In this document: piece by piece, positions 1 to 11,021 of the stretch
How positions within the stretch are numbered: position 1 is the stretch's first letter
How the letters are laid out: every line of letters starts with the position of its first letter
Assembly: GCF_001625215.2 (NCBI RefSeq)
Contig: NC_030383.2
Coordinates: 6,150,779-6,214,778, forward strand
Length of the DNA: 64,000 nt
Direction of reading: 5' to 3'
DNA from: Daucus carota subsp. sativus
Lineage: Eukaryota; Streptophyta; Magnoliopsida; Apiales; Apiaceae
The notes under the pieces: generated by a model
Databases searched by the model: none
Told to the model about the DNA's origin: nothing
Seen by the model: only the letters and a program-made list of their open reading frames with translations
Position numbers and translations under genes: made by a program

Positions 1-700
1 AAACTCTTTATACCTTGCAATTGGAAAAGCAGCTTCCTATGCTTTGAGTACTTATATTACATTTTTCTTACTATACAGTACGCAACTACGCATGATGTAG
101 ATTAATGTACATTCTGGGCAAAACTTATTTTTATCAGTCACCTATTTTGGGTAATATAGGTTAGTTTTGGGTAAAATTTATTTTTCTTATTATAGTTATT
201 TCAAGCGCTGTTTTGTTGGCAAGACATGATTCCTATGTAATTCATTTAAAGATCTTATACGAACGGATTAAAGAATTTAAATATTATATGTGATAAGCGA
301 TCTGAAAACAAAATAAGAAAACGACTATATGTTTAGCTTGTTTTTTTTGTCGTAATAAAGTTGTAATTGACAGTTTGAGCCTTGAGGGTTAGTCCGGTTT
401 CAATTATTTATTAAAATCTTCGCTTTTCGTTAAAAAAATAAAATAAATTCACATAAGCAACGACGTCGTTTTAGCAGATGAAGAAAGCCGGCTGCCCCTT
501 TTTTCTTACCAATGGCCTAAAGCAGTAAAATGATCTGGAAATAGATTGTCAAAACACGACCACCACCACCACAACTACCACCCAACTCTGAGATCTGCAA
601 CCACTCACACACAATTCTCTTGTGTAATAACTCTCACCCATCTATCCATCTCATTGTCTTTTGTACAAACACAATCACAATCCTTCTTGTTAACACCGCC
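1..700. other. intergenic DNA and 5' leader of the first gene
   Basis: AT-rich DNA with no supportable coding region. The last 80-100 bases are CA-rich and look like the 5' untranslated leader of the following gene. The reading frame of that gene is open back to 620, but no ATG occurs between 620 and 700. Confidence 0.6.
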
Positions 701-2089
701 ATGAACCACCACCGCCGCCGCCGAGCTGATTCTCCGGCGGCCGTGAACCTGGACTCCGCCACCCAAATCTTGAAACAAACTACCACTATCTTCAAAACCC
801 ATCTCCACACACTCGTGTTCCTCTCGTTCTTGATCCTTACTTTTCGGTCTAATGTCGAAAATGGCTCGAATTTCCTCACGACTTTTATTGATCGTGACCC
901 TTCTCTAAAGTCCTTGCTTTCGCGTATTGATATTTCTGGGAGGTCTCATTCGAGTCCCAATTCGAATCACCAGCCAATTCTTCAGCACCGGAGAAGAAGA
1001 CCCTTTTTGCAGCTCACTCGGGTGGGGACTCTAGATGATGATTTCTTTTCGGGGGATGATCATTCGGATAAGTCGCTTTTTGGGGGAATCGCCAAGTCAA
1101 ATTTAAATGGGACTTTTGTTATCTTTGATCATTTTGATCCTAATTTGGGGTTTTCGAATGGGGTTGTTGATAGTGGGATTTTGGTGAATGAAATTGTGAG
1201 GTCCGGGTTTACATTTAAGGCGCCTAGGGAAGAAGAGAGTTTGGGTGATGATGCGGTTGTTGAGGATGAGAAAATTGGGGATGGAAATGAAAGGGAGAAT
1301 TCGTTTGGTAATCTCTTCAAGGGTTTGGAGCTAGGGAGAAGGGATGCAACTGCATTGATGTTTGTTGCGGGCATTCTTTCTGCTTCGTATGGGTATGTAA
1401 TTCTTGGGTTTCTTGTTACGTATTCGTGGGTTCTTGGAACTGTGTTTGTTTTGGTGTTGAATGATTTGTTGGGGAGGTACAAGTCATTGACTTCCACTCT
1501 GTGGGATGGTTCTAATTTGGGTCTTAAGAGGCTTACTGGATTTATTCTTTTGAGATGGGCCGTTAGGGATGCACTTACACAGCTTTTGGGTATTTGTTTC
1601 TTTGGTGAAATTGATGATCACTACTTATTTTTTAAGATTTTTGTTAGATTGAAATTGATGCCTTTTTCTGTGATGGCTTCGTGGGTAAGAGGATATGAGA
1701 AAGAGAGTGCGGGGTTTTTGGTTTCCTGGTTTCTGTTTGATACTTTGTTAGCATTTGTTTTTGCTGTTGATGCTTGGGTAGCAATTGTGGACTCTAGGAA
1801 GAGTGGAAGGGAAGTTGTTAAGGAAGGCTGTCATCTGTTGGCGACAATGTTGAACCCTGCAATTAATATCAAGTGCTTAGAAGGAATTTTATGTGGTTCG
1901 TTGACGAGATGGATACTATCTAGTTGTTTTGGGAGATTGTTTGCCTCAGCCTTCCAGTCTGTCATGGAAGTTTATTTTATGGTGGCTTGGCTTGTATATT
2001 ACTTTGCTGTGAGATCTAAAACTGCTTCTTCTCTTGGAAGGACGTTTGGACAGAGAGAATTGGAGGGCATTCTTGAAGGTTTTAGATGA
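701..2089 (+). CDS. intronless plant transmembrane protein of unknown function
   Basis: A single open frame of 462 codons starting at the first in-frame ATG, which follows a CA-rich leader. The protein opens with a basic stretch (NHHRRRRADS), then a hydrophobic anchor at about residues 36-52. A long polar segment of about 150 residues with acidic and basic patches follows. The C-terminal half has several hydrophobic helices, including LMFVAGILSASYGYVILGF, a second pair near SWFLFDTLLAFVFAVDAW, and a last one near VYFMVAWLVYYFAV. This layout resembles uncharacterised plant membrane proteins that I cannot tie to a named family. Codon use shifts from C-rich at the start to T- and G-rich later, but the frame is intact. 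It is probably a real gene; its function and membrane compartment are unknown. Confidence 0.8.
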   Translation: MNHHRRRRADSPAAVNLDSATQILKQTTTIFKTHLHTLVFLSFLILTFRSNVENGSNFLTTFIDRDPSLKSLLSRIDISGRSHSSPNSNHQPILQHRRRRPFLQLTRVGTLDDDFFSGDDHSDKSLFGGIAKSNLNGTFVIFDHFDPNLGFSNGVVDSGILVNEIVRSGFTFKAPREEESLGDDAVVEDEKIGDGNERENSFGNLFKGLELGRRDATALMFVAGILSASYGYVILGFLVTYSWVLGTVFVLVLNDLLGRYKSLTSTLWDGSNLGLKRLTGFILLRWAVRDALTQLLGICFFGEIDDHYLFFKIFVRLKLMPFSVMASWVRGYEKESAGFLVSWFLFDTLLAFVFAVDAWVAIVDSRKSGREVVKEGCHLLATMLNPAINIKCLEGILCGSLTRWILSSCFGRLFASAFQSVMEVYFMVAWLVYYFAVRSKTASSLGRTFGQRELEGILEGFR

Positions 2090-5000
2090 TACACACTCAG
2101 CATATATAGCAGAAATCTCACTTTCAAGCCTCAGTCATTAGTCTTTGGCCAGTGGTAATCTTTTCGGTGCTTATTGTGTCAATTGTTTGGGCTAAACATG
2201 ATTCAGCACTGCCAATTGCTTACTGACATCAACAGGTTGTGTTGTATGTACTTTATCAGGATGCTATATATATTATATAGACTCTGTATATGTCGGCAAC
2301 AATGCTTTTTGTGTATACCATGTTTTTTGCGTATTGTGGTCATCTTTTAGTTCTCTTTGCAGTGAGCAGTTAATAATCATTACACTGTCTGCACTTAATT
2401 ACCCATACTGTATTTTCATGGAACTGTGTATAATATCATGTTTGTGATATATACTCGGATGATTGTAATACAGGGAAAGGATGATATTAATGGAAAGGAG
2501 CTAGAAAATGTAGTAAAGGGAAGGAGTAAAATAGTAACTAGGAGAAGAGTATATCTTCTCTTATGAATTTATGATATTTTCAAAGCTGAAAAGGAATATA
2601 AAAAGGACAAGACAGATGAGGAAAGAATTTCAAGTGATTAATATTTCAAAAATTATTGAAGATATGAAAAAAAAGTAATGACATGCTCAGAAGGATGCAG
2701 ACTGGAATATGTTTGTTGGTTTTTCTGATCCTGAATTACCCTCCTGTCCCTCCTCCCTTGTCACCTATATTTCCAGTTCAGACCATTCTTAAATTTGCAT
2801 GATTACTCCCGATGCTGGTTTGCGTCGCACCTCAGTTTTCTCTTGTAATTGTATTGTTAGAGAAACAGCATGACAACAGTCAAAACAACACAACTACACA
2901 AGAACTGATGCACTTATAAACAACAAAAGCAGATTTTTTTAGTCCTAAACTATGTGCTGAATTCTGTATTTTTTTTAGTAGATAGAGGGAAGTATATGGG
3001 GGATGTTTAGCTAGACTCTTTGTAAGAATGTGACTTTTTAGCTATAAATAAGTTCCTCGAGGCCTTAGTTTGCAGCCCGTGATGCCTTTGGCATTTTCTT
3101 GTTTAGATTTGATTTATGCAAGTAACGATTACAATAAAGTGCTCTAAAGTCATTTAGTATTAACCTATAGCTCATCCTGTTTGAAATTCTCCTATGTAGG
3201 ACTTACGAATCTTGTGACTCGTGATCATGACACAACATTATCATTCTTAGTGCAGATGTAACTCTTAGTAAAAAATATAAATTGTACAGCAAGTAAATTT
3301 ATAAAAATTTCATATCTGGAATCAAATTTATGATAGTAGATTTGAAAATAAATGTCAAATAGGAGTCAGCTTATGTAATGTTTTGTTATAGATAAATCTT
3401 TAGCAGGATTAAAATGTGCAATTGGATTGGAAATATATATATGAAATTGGAATTAGTACATTCAAAATATAGAATTACTGTTGTATTAGGAATGAAAATA
3501 AATCTTTTATTGGTACTAACATATGTGTAGTTTAGAATTAATATTGTATAAGAGTTGAAAATAAATTTGAATTGGAAGTAACATACATGGATATAGTACA
3601 AGTAGCTCTTAAAAAGAAATATAGAATAGTACAATTTCTTTTATTAAATATTAGGTTCACGACCAAAAACCAAAATTAATAGGCTTTACTATAAATATAT
3701 ATAGGCTTTGGTTCCAATACTAACCAATCCTCTCTTACAATTAATAGTAGTTCAGAATAGTTAACTCAATATTTGTTGGAGTTCAACAGACAATAGAGTG
3801 GTACACAAATTAATGATTACAAAAAGAATAAAGAAAGTTCATTCCAAAGTTTCAAGGATATAGGCCTCTTTGCTCAGTCTTTCTCTGTCTTGTTTGCAAG
3901 CTTTTTAGTAAGCAAAAGGAACTACAGCCATTTTAAGGTCTTAAAGTGTTGAGGGGTGTTGCATGTTTTGTGATGAACTGAGCCTGTGTTTGTTATCTTC
4001 AACTAATGCTGGGTCATATATGAATCTGAAATTCCTGTTGGTAACTGTATGTGTGAGCCTCACTCGTGTTGGAGGACTGATTTTTTTTCCCTTAAGCTTA
4101 TTACTTTCAGAAACAGTCACAAGCTAATGACTAGCTGCTTGAATTGAAACTGGGACTAGTATGAAATTTTCATATATTTATCTCTACATTATTGTAGCTT
4201 AAATAGTCTGTGTTTTTTCAGCAACATATTAAGTGTCTTAGCTTCTTAAACAGTCCATGTCACTGTGAGTGGCTTCTACAAACAGTTGTTTTTGATAAAA
4301 TGACTCTCTTCATTAATTTCCTTTCTACCTTATTCTAGTTTCAGGTGATTTCAATCTTGCTTCAATAATTTGTACCGCAAAGATATTTAAGAAGAGTTTC
4401 TTTCTGCAAATTCTCTTTGTTTAGGGATTTACCAATATTAAATTGGTTTCTATAGTTCTCTGTGTGATTAAATACTTTATACTGAGCCAAGGCCTCCAAG
4501 ACTTCGAATTCCAAAGCTGTATTTCCAAGTTTAGCAGGCAGTCTATTGCTATTTTTTTTTTGGCAGGCAACATTATTAAGAAGGAAAGAAGGCAACCCTT
4601 GTAAGATAGTAGTGGGCCGTTTAGATTATAAATCACTTAGTATATTTGTTTCATCTGATATTTTCTTATACATCGGATGTGGTGGTTCTTTTTGTTGGTA
4701 GAAGTTGTGGAACTTGTTTCTGTTTAGTTGTTAAGTAAGACTACTGATATATAGCTGATGAGAAGTCTCTTATCCATTGGAAAATATTAATTTGTAGTTG
4801 GACTGTTAGCTACATCCTTGCCCCACGTCTTTGTAAACATGCCTAAAGTAGTTGCCCTCAGTTGATATATATGATGCCATATCCAATACCTTATGTACAT
4901 TTGCATTTATTTTCAGTCGTGTAGGAGGTTTAACATTTAGATTGTCGTGTGGAAAATATCTGCACCATACTTTGTCCCAGTTGGCATGACAACTGAACAC

Positions 5001-5333
5001 ATTCTTTGGTCTCCATTTGTACATTTGTTGTGGAAATCATGAGAGATGTTAGTCATAAGGGATGAGAAGGGGTGAAGAAGATTCTTTTGCTTGTGTAAAT
5101 ATTGCAGCTAAGGTAAGATTTTACAACTATTGTCTTGTGGCACTGGGCCAGTGATTAAGAAAGGTCCTTTTCAGTAGAATGCCTCATTTTCAGTTTTGGT
5201 CTCATGACCCGGCGATGCTTGCTCTAAGCCTCTAAACACATTGTACGTATGAGCACATGTTAAAGCTCTACTACAAGGTACTTATAAGTATGTCTTCAAA
5301 TTAAACTCTTTACTTTGTAATTTAGAAATGCAG

Positions 5334-5386
5334 GAGACAGTTGAGATTTTTTTATTTTTTTTTGCTAAAAGAGACAGTTGAGATTT
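5334..5386 (-). repeat. 21-bp T-rich micro-insertion between perfect 16-bp direct repeats
   Basis: The 16-mer gagacagttgagattt occurs at 5334-5349 and again at 5371-5386. Between them lie 21 bases, a T-run followed by GCTAAAA. On - the insert reads as a few bases followed by an A-rich tail. A perfect long duplication flanking an A-tailed insert is the hallmark of target-primed retroposition, here with almost nothing but the tail. Confidence 0.5.
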
Positions 5387-5963
5387 GGTATAATCCAAAT
5401 AAGTGAATAACTGTACAATGCACTAATCATTTGGTTTATTCTTGATAAATTGTATGATCACCCCTCTTTTCCTTGAGTTTTGAATTTGGTAGCTTGTAAC
5501 AGTTTCTGAAACTATCTAGTTCCCATATCCTTTTAACAAAGTCAGTCTCATTACAAAAATGTCCATAATAAGATACTTCAACATCAAATATAATTTTTTT
5601 TTAAAAATGTTAAATACTCTAAAAGTTGTTCTTTTTTTTCTTTTTCTAAATCTTAGTTGGCAATATAATTGGATGCACACACACTAATAATAATGAGATC
5701 CTGTATGCACATAATCACTCAATTAAATTCATTCATCCGTCATTTAGGAAAAATTGGGACAGAATTTGGAACACGTAACATTAAACTTTCATTTTTCCCA
5801 CATTACTTATTTCAATTTATGAATAAACAAATATTTTCAATAGTTAATGTGAAAAAAGTCTATGATTGTTCAAGTAAAAAATAAATATTTAAATTAAAAA
5901 GAAAAACAATTATTAAAAGTGTAATGAAATTCAAAATGGATGAGTTTCTCAGTGGAACGGGTC

Positions 5964-6083
5964 AAACAAATAATCCTGTCAGTATATAATGAAATTTAAA
6001 ATAACGAGAATTAATTATTTTTTTCATGAGTCCGAATCCTGAACAATCGTATGTCAATATATATTGACAGGATTTCTTTTGTT
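5964..6083. repeat. short inverted-repeat element, possible small MITE
   Basis: The left end reads caaacaaataatcctgtcag; the right end, read on the other strand, gives caaacaaaagaaatcctgtc. The shared core is CAAACAAA, then AATCCTGTCA and TATATA. The whole is about 120 bp, with AT-rich sequence between the arms. I found no clear target-site duplication. Confidence 0.35.
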
Positions 6084-6532
6084 TGTGGATACTATTTTGT
6101 CATTCAACGAAAAACTGACATAATTTCTCTCGTATAGTATTTTATGTTGAACATATGCTATCTCTAAAGGTTTTTAGTGCATACTTCTATTACATGCTCG
6201 CATGCATGTTATTCAATGACATAGTTAATTTTATTTCAAAATCTTTGTATTTGGATTCTATATATTAACAATATGAATACACTAATTTTATATTTTAAAC
6301 CTAAAAACAATTTAAACCTATAAACATTTCTTAAGAAATTTTGTAGATAACATCATCAAATTTATATCTTATGTTCCTTATATATACCTAGAAAATTTCA
6401 TATCTATCATGACGGGGCTAAGAAGCAAAATATCCCGATCAGGTGGGGGGTGGGGATAGAAAGCAAAAATAATTACCCATGGGTAACAGGTTGGGGACGG
6501 GGCAAACAAAATTTATGCGCGGTGGGTACGGG

Positions 6533-6592
6533 AATCGCGATCTCGCCCCGCTGATAAGCCTGAATCACGATCTCGCCCCGCTGATAAGCCTG
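6533..6592. repeat. two-copy 30-bp tandem repeat
   Basis: A 30-base unit containing ctcgccccgctgataagcct occurs at 6533-6562 and again at 6563-6592, with one substitution near the start (aatcgcga versus aatcacga). The preceding 100 bases are unusually G-rich for this region and look like repeat-derived DNA. Confidence 0.7.
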
Positions 6593-6825
6593 AAAATGGA
6601 CAGGCATTATGCAGGAAAAAACCTAAAAAAACCCCAGTGACATGTGTTTCTTAGAAAATTCTAACTAAGATGTGACAATTTATAAAGTGCCAAAAAGCTC
6701 TGATATCCAGAGTCACTGAGTTTAGTCTTGCAAAGATAAACTTTGGCCAAAGCATATACAGAGTTAAAATAAGGGCAGACAGACTACACAGTTTGATCGC
6801 CAAACAGCTTAAACCCTGCACAAGT

Positions 6826-9800
6826 CTATTGTTGTCCTTCAGTTCCTTCTACCATTGTATCCCCATCCACTGCCAAGCCTCGAATTTTGACATCATAGTA
6901 AACTTCCTCAACCTTTCTTTGGTCATATTTCATTCCTGTAACAAGCCAAAGTAGGTTTACCAGACAGTTTGGTTGATATATATTTAATTATTATGCATTA
7001 CTACCATCAGTAAAAGAATAAATAATAGCATATTAAAAATCTTACCATCAAACTTTTTACGCAAGAAATCATTTCTCAGATTAAGCATGCGAAATGCTGC
7101 ATGAAGATCGGTCAAGAACTTCATAACCTTTCGGGGGCAATCATAATCACCAGCAGTCACTCGATTCACCACGTACCTAGGCTGCAAATAGAACCCAAAA
7201 AGTACTGTGATTCTATTTATTTGGTACATACAAACTATTTTGACTAAACTTTCACCAAGGAAATTAATCTTTATACAGCAACATAACTTAAACTTTACTA
7301 TACAACGTAACACATTTGACATATATAGCACATACTATTAAGACCTCAACTTTATATAGCAGCATCATAACTTCAAAATTTCTCATCAATTTTCCAACAA
7401 ACTATTTTCACTAAAATTTCATTGAGGAGATTGATCTTTCACAAATTGGATAGCATAAAGCATCAAATAGACGATTAATTGGCCAAGTATTCTTTCTTGT
7501 GTTCATCTAAATAAGTGAATCCTTCTCATTTTGAGATGTCCTAAAGCAATGATAGCAGTCTATCACTCTATCCAGTCCAGTCTACTGTAGCACTTGACAC
7601 ACTTAACCCCCCAGAGTCCCTGAATATAAGCAAAAACCACAAAACCCATCTTTGGATAAATTACACTAAGTCAACTAGCTATACAATAACATTTTCTACG
7701 CAATGATAGCAGTCTATCACTCTATCCTGTCCAGTCTACTGTAGCACTTGACACACTTAACCCCCCAGAGTCCCTGAATATAAGCAAAAACCACAAAAAC
7801 CCATCTTTGGATAAATTACACCAAGTCAACTAGCTATTCAATCACATTTTCTACGAATCATTTAATACATATGATATATTAAAATGCTGATTGTCTAATA
7901 CATTTTCTTACCAAATCATTTGCCATAAAGCATATTCCTGCATAAAACAACAAAAGAACGCCACGTCATTAGTACAATATAAAGGAGCCATGAGAACAAT
8001 GACAGGTGCAACTGAAAGCTACCATTTATTAACAATATATAGGTAACGACATAAACAAAAGAATAATTCCTGAACTAAGATAAATATTCAAATGAGGCCT
8101 ACTTCTCCCGTCAGTCTCCAAAGGATTCCAGGAGAAATGGCCAAAACAGAGGGCTTGAGGTTTGATGCAGTAAAAGACTATATTGAAGCACCTCTGACCC
8201 TAGAGTATAAGTTTTGTATCAGACCATTCCTACTCCTATCAACAAAAGTATGAGTAACACAGAAAAGTAAAGCCAGATGTTCCAAGCCCTTTTTTCTCTT
8301 CTAAAGATATATCATAATCTATTATTGTCTTCTTCCCAACTTATAACAAAGCATTGCAAGCAACATAACACAATAATAACTCTATCAACATTACTTGAAC
8401 GAGTGGATGTCATTTTCAGGACATATTCTTCACACATGCAGTGAACTTTCTAGGCAGAAACAAATTAATTCAACTTATTCTGGTTAATATGTTATAGAAA
8501 ACCTGCTTGTCAGATATGGTATTGTCCACTTCTCTTTTTATTTTACCTCACTTTGATCAACCACAATTATATGATACAGTGGAACAGGATTGGGAGAAAG
8601 TAGCACAACACTTTGAACCAAACGAAGAAAAAGATAGATAAAAAATCAAAAATAAAATAAAATAAAAGCCATGCACACAATTGTGGGTTCGTGCGAGGCC
8701 CCCTGCATTCATACACACAAGACAAACATACTGAATGTAGAACTTACAGCACTCATTTACTTACCAATCAGATAGTCTTCAACGTCAATACGAAACTCTG
8801 ACTTATCCACTGAACAATATCAGAAAGTCACTATGAAAGGTGAAATACATATTGGCATTTAAATCAATAATATCAATATTCATCGATCACCCCCCAAAAC
8901 GCACAAAGACATCAAGGATTGATAATGAGTCGGGCAATTTTTTTATCATACAGTAAACTATTAAATTTTAAGTATTAAGTCCTTCCCAATTGAACAGTGT
9001 AAATCAACTAATTATCATTGCATTTATGCATGTAAATCTTAGGTTATTATTATAAATCTGACATAGTTTAGCCTCCTTCAGTTTATTCATTGTTCAGCAC
9101 TGTACAAAACTAACTAAACAATTTACAAGTTAATTTCCAAAAGAGAAGCTCATATAAGTTTGAACGAGAAAAAGATATAGCAGGTATGCAGTTACAACTC
9201 CGCCAAAGGATGAGAAGCATGCGGTGAAGCTTAAATATCAGGTAATCTCATAGAAATTATGTTAATAAGAATACTTCAAAAAAAAAAAAACACGCTATAT
9301 AAGAATGATTTAACTCTTATAACCCTTAATTATAAAGAGGAAAACACAAGAAAGAAGCTCAGTTCACTGATTCGAATGCCTAAATTACTGAAGTCATAAT
9401 TGTCTTTCAAAAGCAAATGAGACTGAGAACACATGAATCTATTACATGGAACATACATCCGAGTTTCTGCTCCGCTTCAGCATGCCCAAGAAGAGTCCCG
9501 GTTTCTAGCCAATGCAGAAACGCAAGCAAAGAGACAACTGCTTGTGTCTCACTCTTCCAATTACCATGATACCTAACAAACAAAAAACACAAACAATAAG
9601 CAACATTAACGAATAACGAGCAATACCTATAATGTAAACAAACGATCCACAAACAGTAAGCAACATTAATGAGTAGTGAGCAATATTAATCCTGTAAACC
9701 GATCCACGACTATTAATCTATGATCTATCCATTCCCTAACCTATAGTACTGCCCAGGGCATTCACGAGCAATTTCCGCAAGCTGATTGAACAATCTCTTC

Positions 9801-10308
9801 AACACATCAATCTCCGAATTCACCTTCTCTAGAACCTCTACAGAACAATAAACATTATATTTATACAGGCATTTTAAAATTAAAAAAAAAATTCGAGACA
9901 CGATATTATTTGTCGAAAATTTCATTTGACGAGATTATCACCGGGCATGGGACGAGACTGATGAATGAGGAGAAGGAAAGAGTTGATGTTGCGATTAGTG
10001 GCTTCAATTTGGGTAGCAACAGCGCGGAAGCGGTCGCGTAAGCTACCGGATTCTTCCAAGTGTTGCCGAAAAGCTTCGAACTGTTTGTCCATCAGAGCAG
10101 AGAAGGGCGGCGCGTGTGTTTCAGCTCCGGAGAGTGTGTGGCACCGAGAGGGGTTTGAAACGACGGCGTTGCGAGGTGAAATGTGGTGGTGAATTGGACA
10201 AGTATTTATAAAAGAGGGGTTAGGGTTTAAGAAGGAAGAGCAACCGGCTTCTGAAAGATTAATTGAGAGTTTAGCAGCACCGGAAGCGTTTCGAAAGGCT
10301 AGCCTCAT
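6826..10308 (-). CDS. TSN: translin (TSN) family nuclease subunit, seven exons
   Basis: Exons on - are 9942-10308, 9741-9837, 9457-9572, 8765-8809, 7912-7937, 7046-7181 and 6826-6935. All introns are GT-AG and the joined frame closes at 298 residues. The family match rests on QYYRYHGNWKSETQAV, VTAGDYDCPRKVMKF, FRMLNLRNDFLRKKFDG and KYDQRKVEEVYYDVKIRGL, which follow the translin helical core in order. Translin binds single-stranded nucleic acid and joins TRAX in the C3PO ribonuclease; the catalytic acids sit in TRAX, not here. The first 70 residues or so, rich in Ser, Asn and Arg with few acids, look like an organelle-targeting extension, as in other plant translins. The start is the first ATG of exon 1. 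Exon 5 is only 26 nt. A tandem duplication lies in intron 5. Confidence 0.9.
7547..7855. repeat. 154-bp tandem duplication inside translin intron 5
   Basis: The segment 7547-7700 is repeated almost exactly at 7701-7855. Differences are a handful of substitutions and one extra A in an A-run. Both copies begin caatgatagcagtctatcac and end cattttctacg. It lies between exons 5 and 6 and does not touch either splice site. Confidence 0.9.
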
Positions 10309-11021
10309 TTTATCTCACTATTCCTGATTAGTTTGGCTGTGGTAAGCATTGTTGTAAAAATGTGAGAATCAAACTTAATCGGTGAAGTTACGGAAGAAAA
10401 ATTAATTAAGAATTAATTGAATTGATCGGAGATTAATCAGATTGATCAGTGATTAATCGGAGATTTAATCAGTTCGGCGAATTACGGAACAGTGATTAAT
10501 CACCGATTTTTAGAACTAAGCGGTAACTATTACATGATTTTAAGTTTTTTTTAACTATTATATTATTTAGTTATTACAAAAAAATTTATAACGCCTTTTC
10601 AATAAATCCATCGTTGTGATAATCATTTTATTAAACTGTAATAATCTAAGTTTTATTTTCATTAAATTTGCAAGGAGGTTTTAAATAAATCAAGAAAGAA
10701 TCTATCTCATACTTTCATCAATAATTAAAATTTACAAATCTGTTACCTGGACACAAAATCCACAAACTCTGCAATAGAATTGCTCAACTCATAGTTACCT
10801 CAAATTCAAAAATCAAATTAAACAAGTGATGATACAAGATGCATATATTTCTATTATCTACATGAACATTGTAACATGGCATTACCACTGCTGAAGCTTT
10901 TCACCATTTACAGTAAAAAATACACGTATAAGAACCTATGCTAATCTTCCTGTACATGAGAAAGAATGAAGCTGCATGGCCTCACTAATTAACCAAACCA
11001 ATGGAAGCTATGAAGATGCCT
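10309..11021. other. intergenic region between translin and the ABC transporter
   Basis: This holds the translin upstream region on - and the ABC-transporter 3' region on -. Between 10370 and 10520 the motif gattaatcgg and variants recur in both orientations, giving a small palindromic cluster. No coding region is seen. Confidence 0.5.

Larger units (their letters stand above)
2090..6825. other. long intergenic region without a convincing gene
   Basis: About 4.7 kb of AT-rich DNA. The first several hundred bases are probably the 3' untranslated region of the upstream gene. Short open frames on - at 4362-4595 and 4806-5024 read plausibly as protein but have no recognisable domain, no partner exons and no start context, so I do not call them. 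Small repeat structures at 5334-5386, 5964-6083 and 6533-6592 are listed separately. The last 200 bases or so are probably translin 3' untranslated sequence on -. Confidence 0.5.

Noticed and set aside
1129-1497. 122-codon open frame antisense to the membrane-protein gene
   Set aside because: It is the mirror of a long real frame; its composition tracks the + strand gene and it has no features of its own.
4530-4575. A third T-run (4551-4560) near repeated GCAGGCA words as another retroposition scar
   Set aside because: The flanking match is only seven bases and does not abut the T-run, so chance is sufficient.
4362-5024. Two short - strand open frames that read like protein (4362-4595 and 4806-5024)
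   Set aside because: No recognisable domain, no joinable exons and no start or splice context; length is within chance for this base composition.
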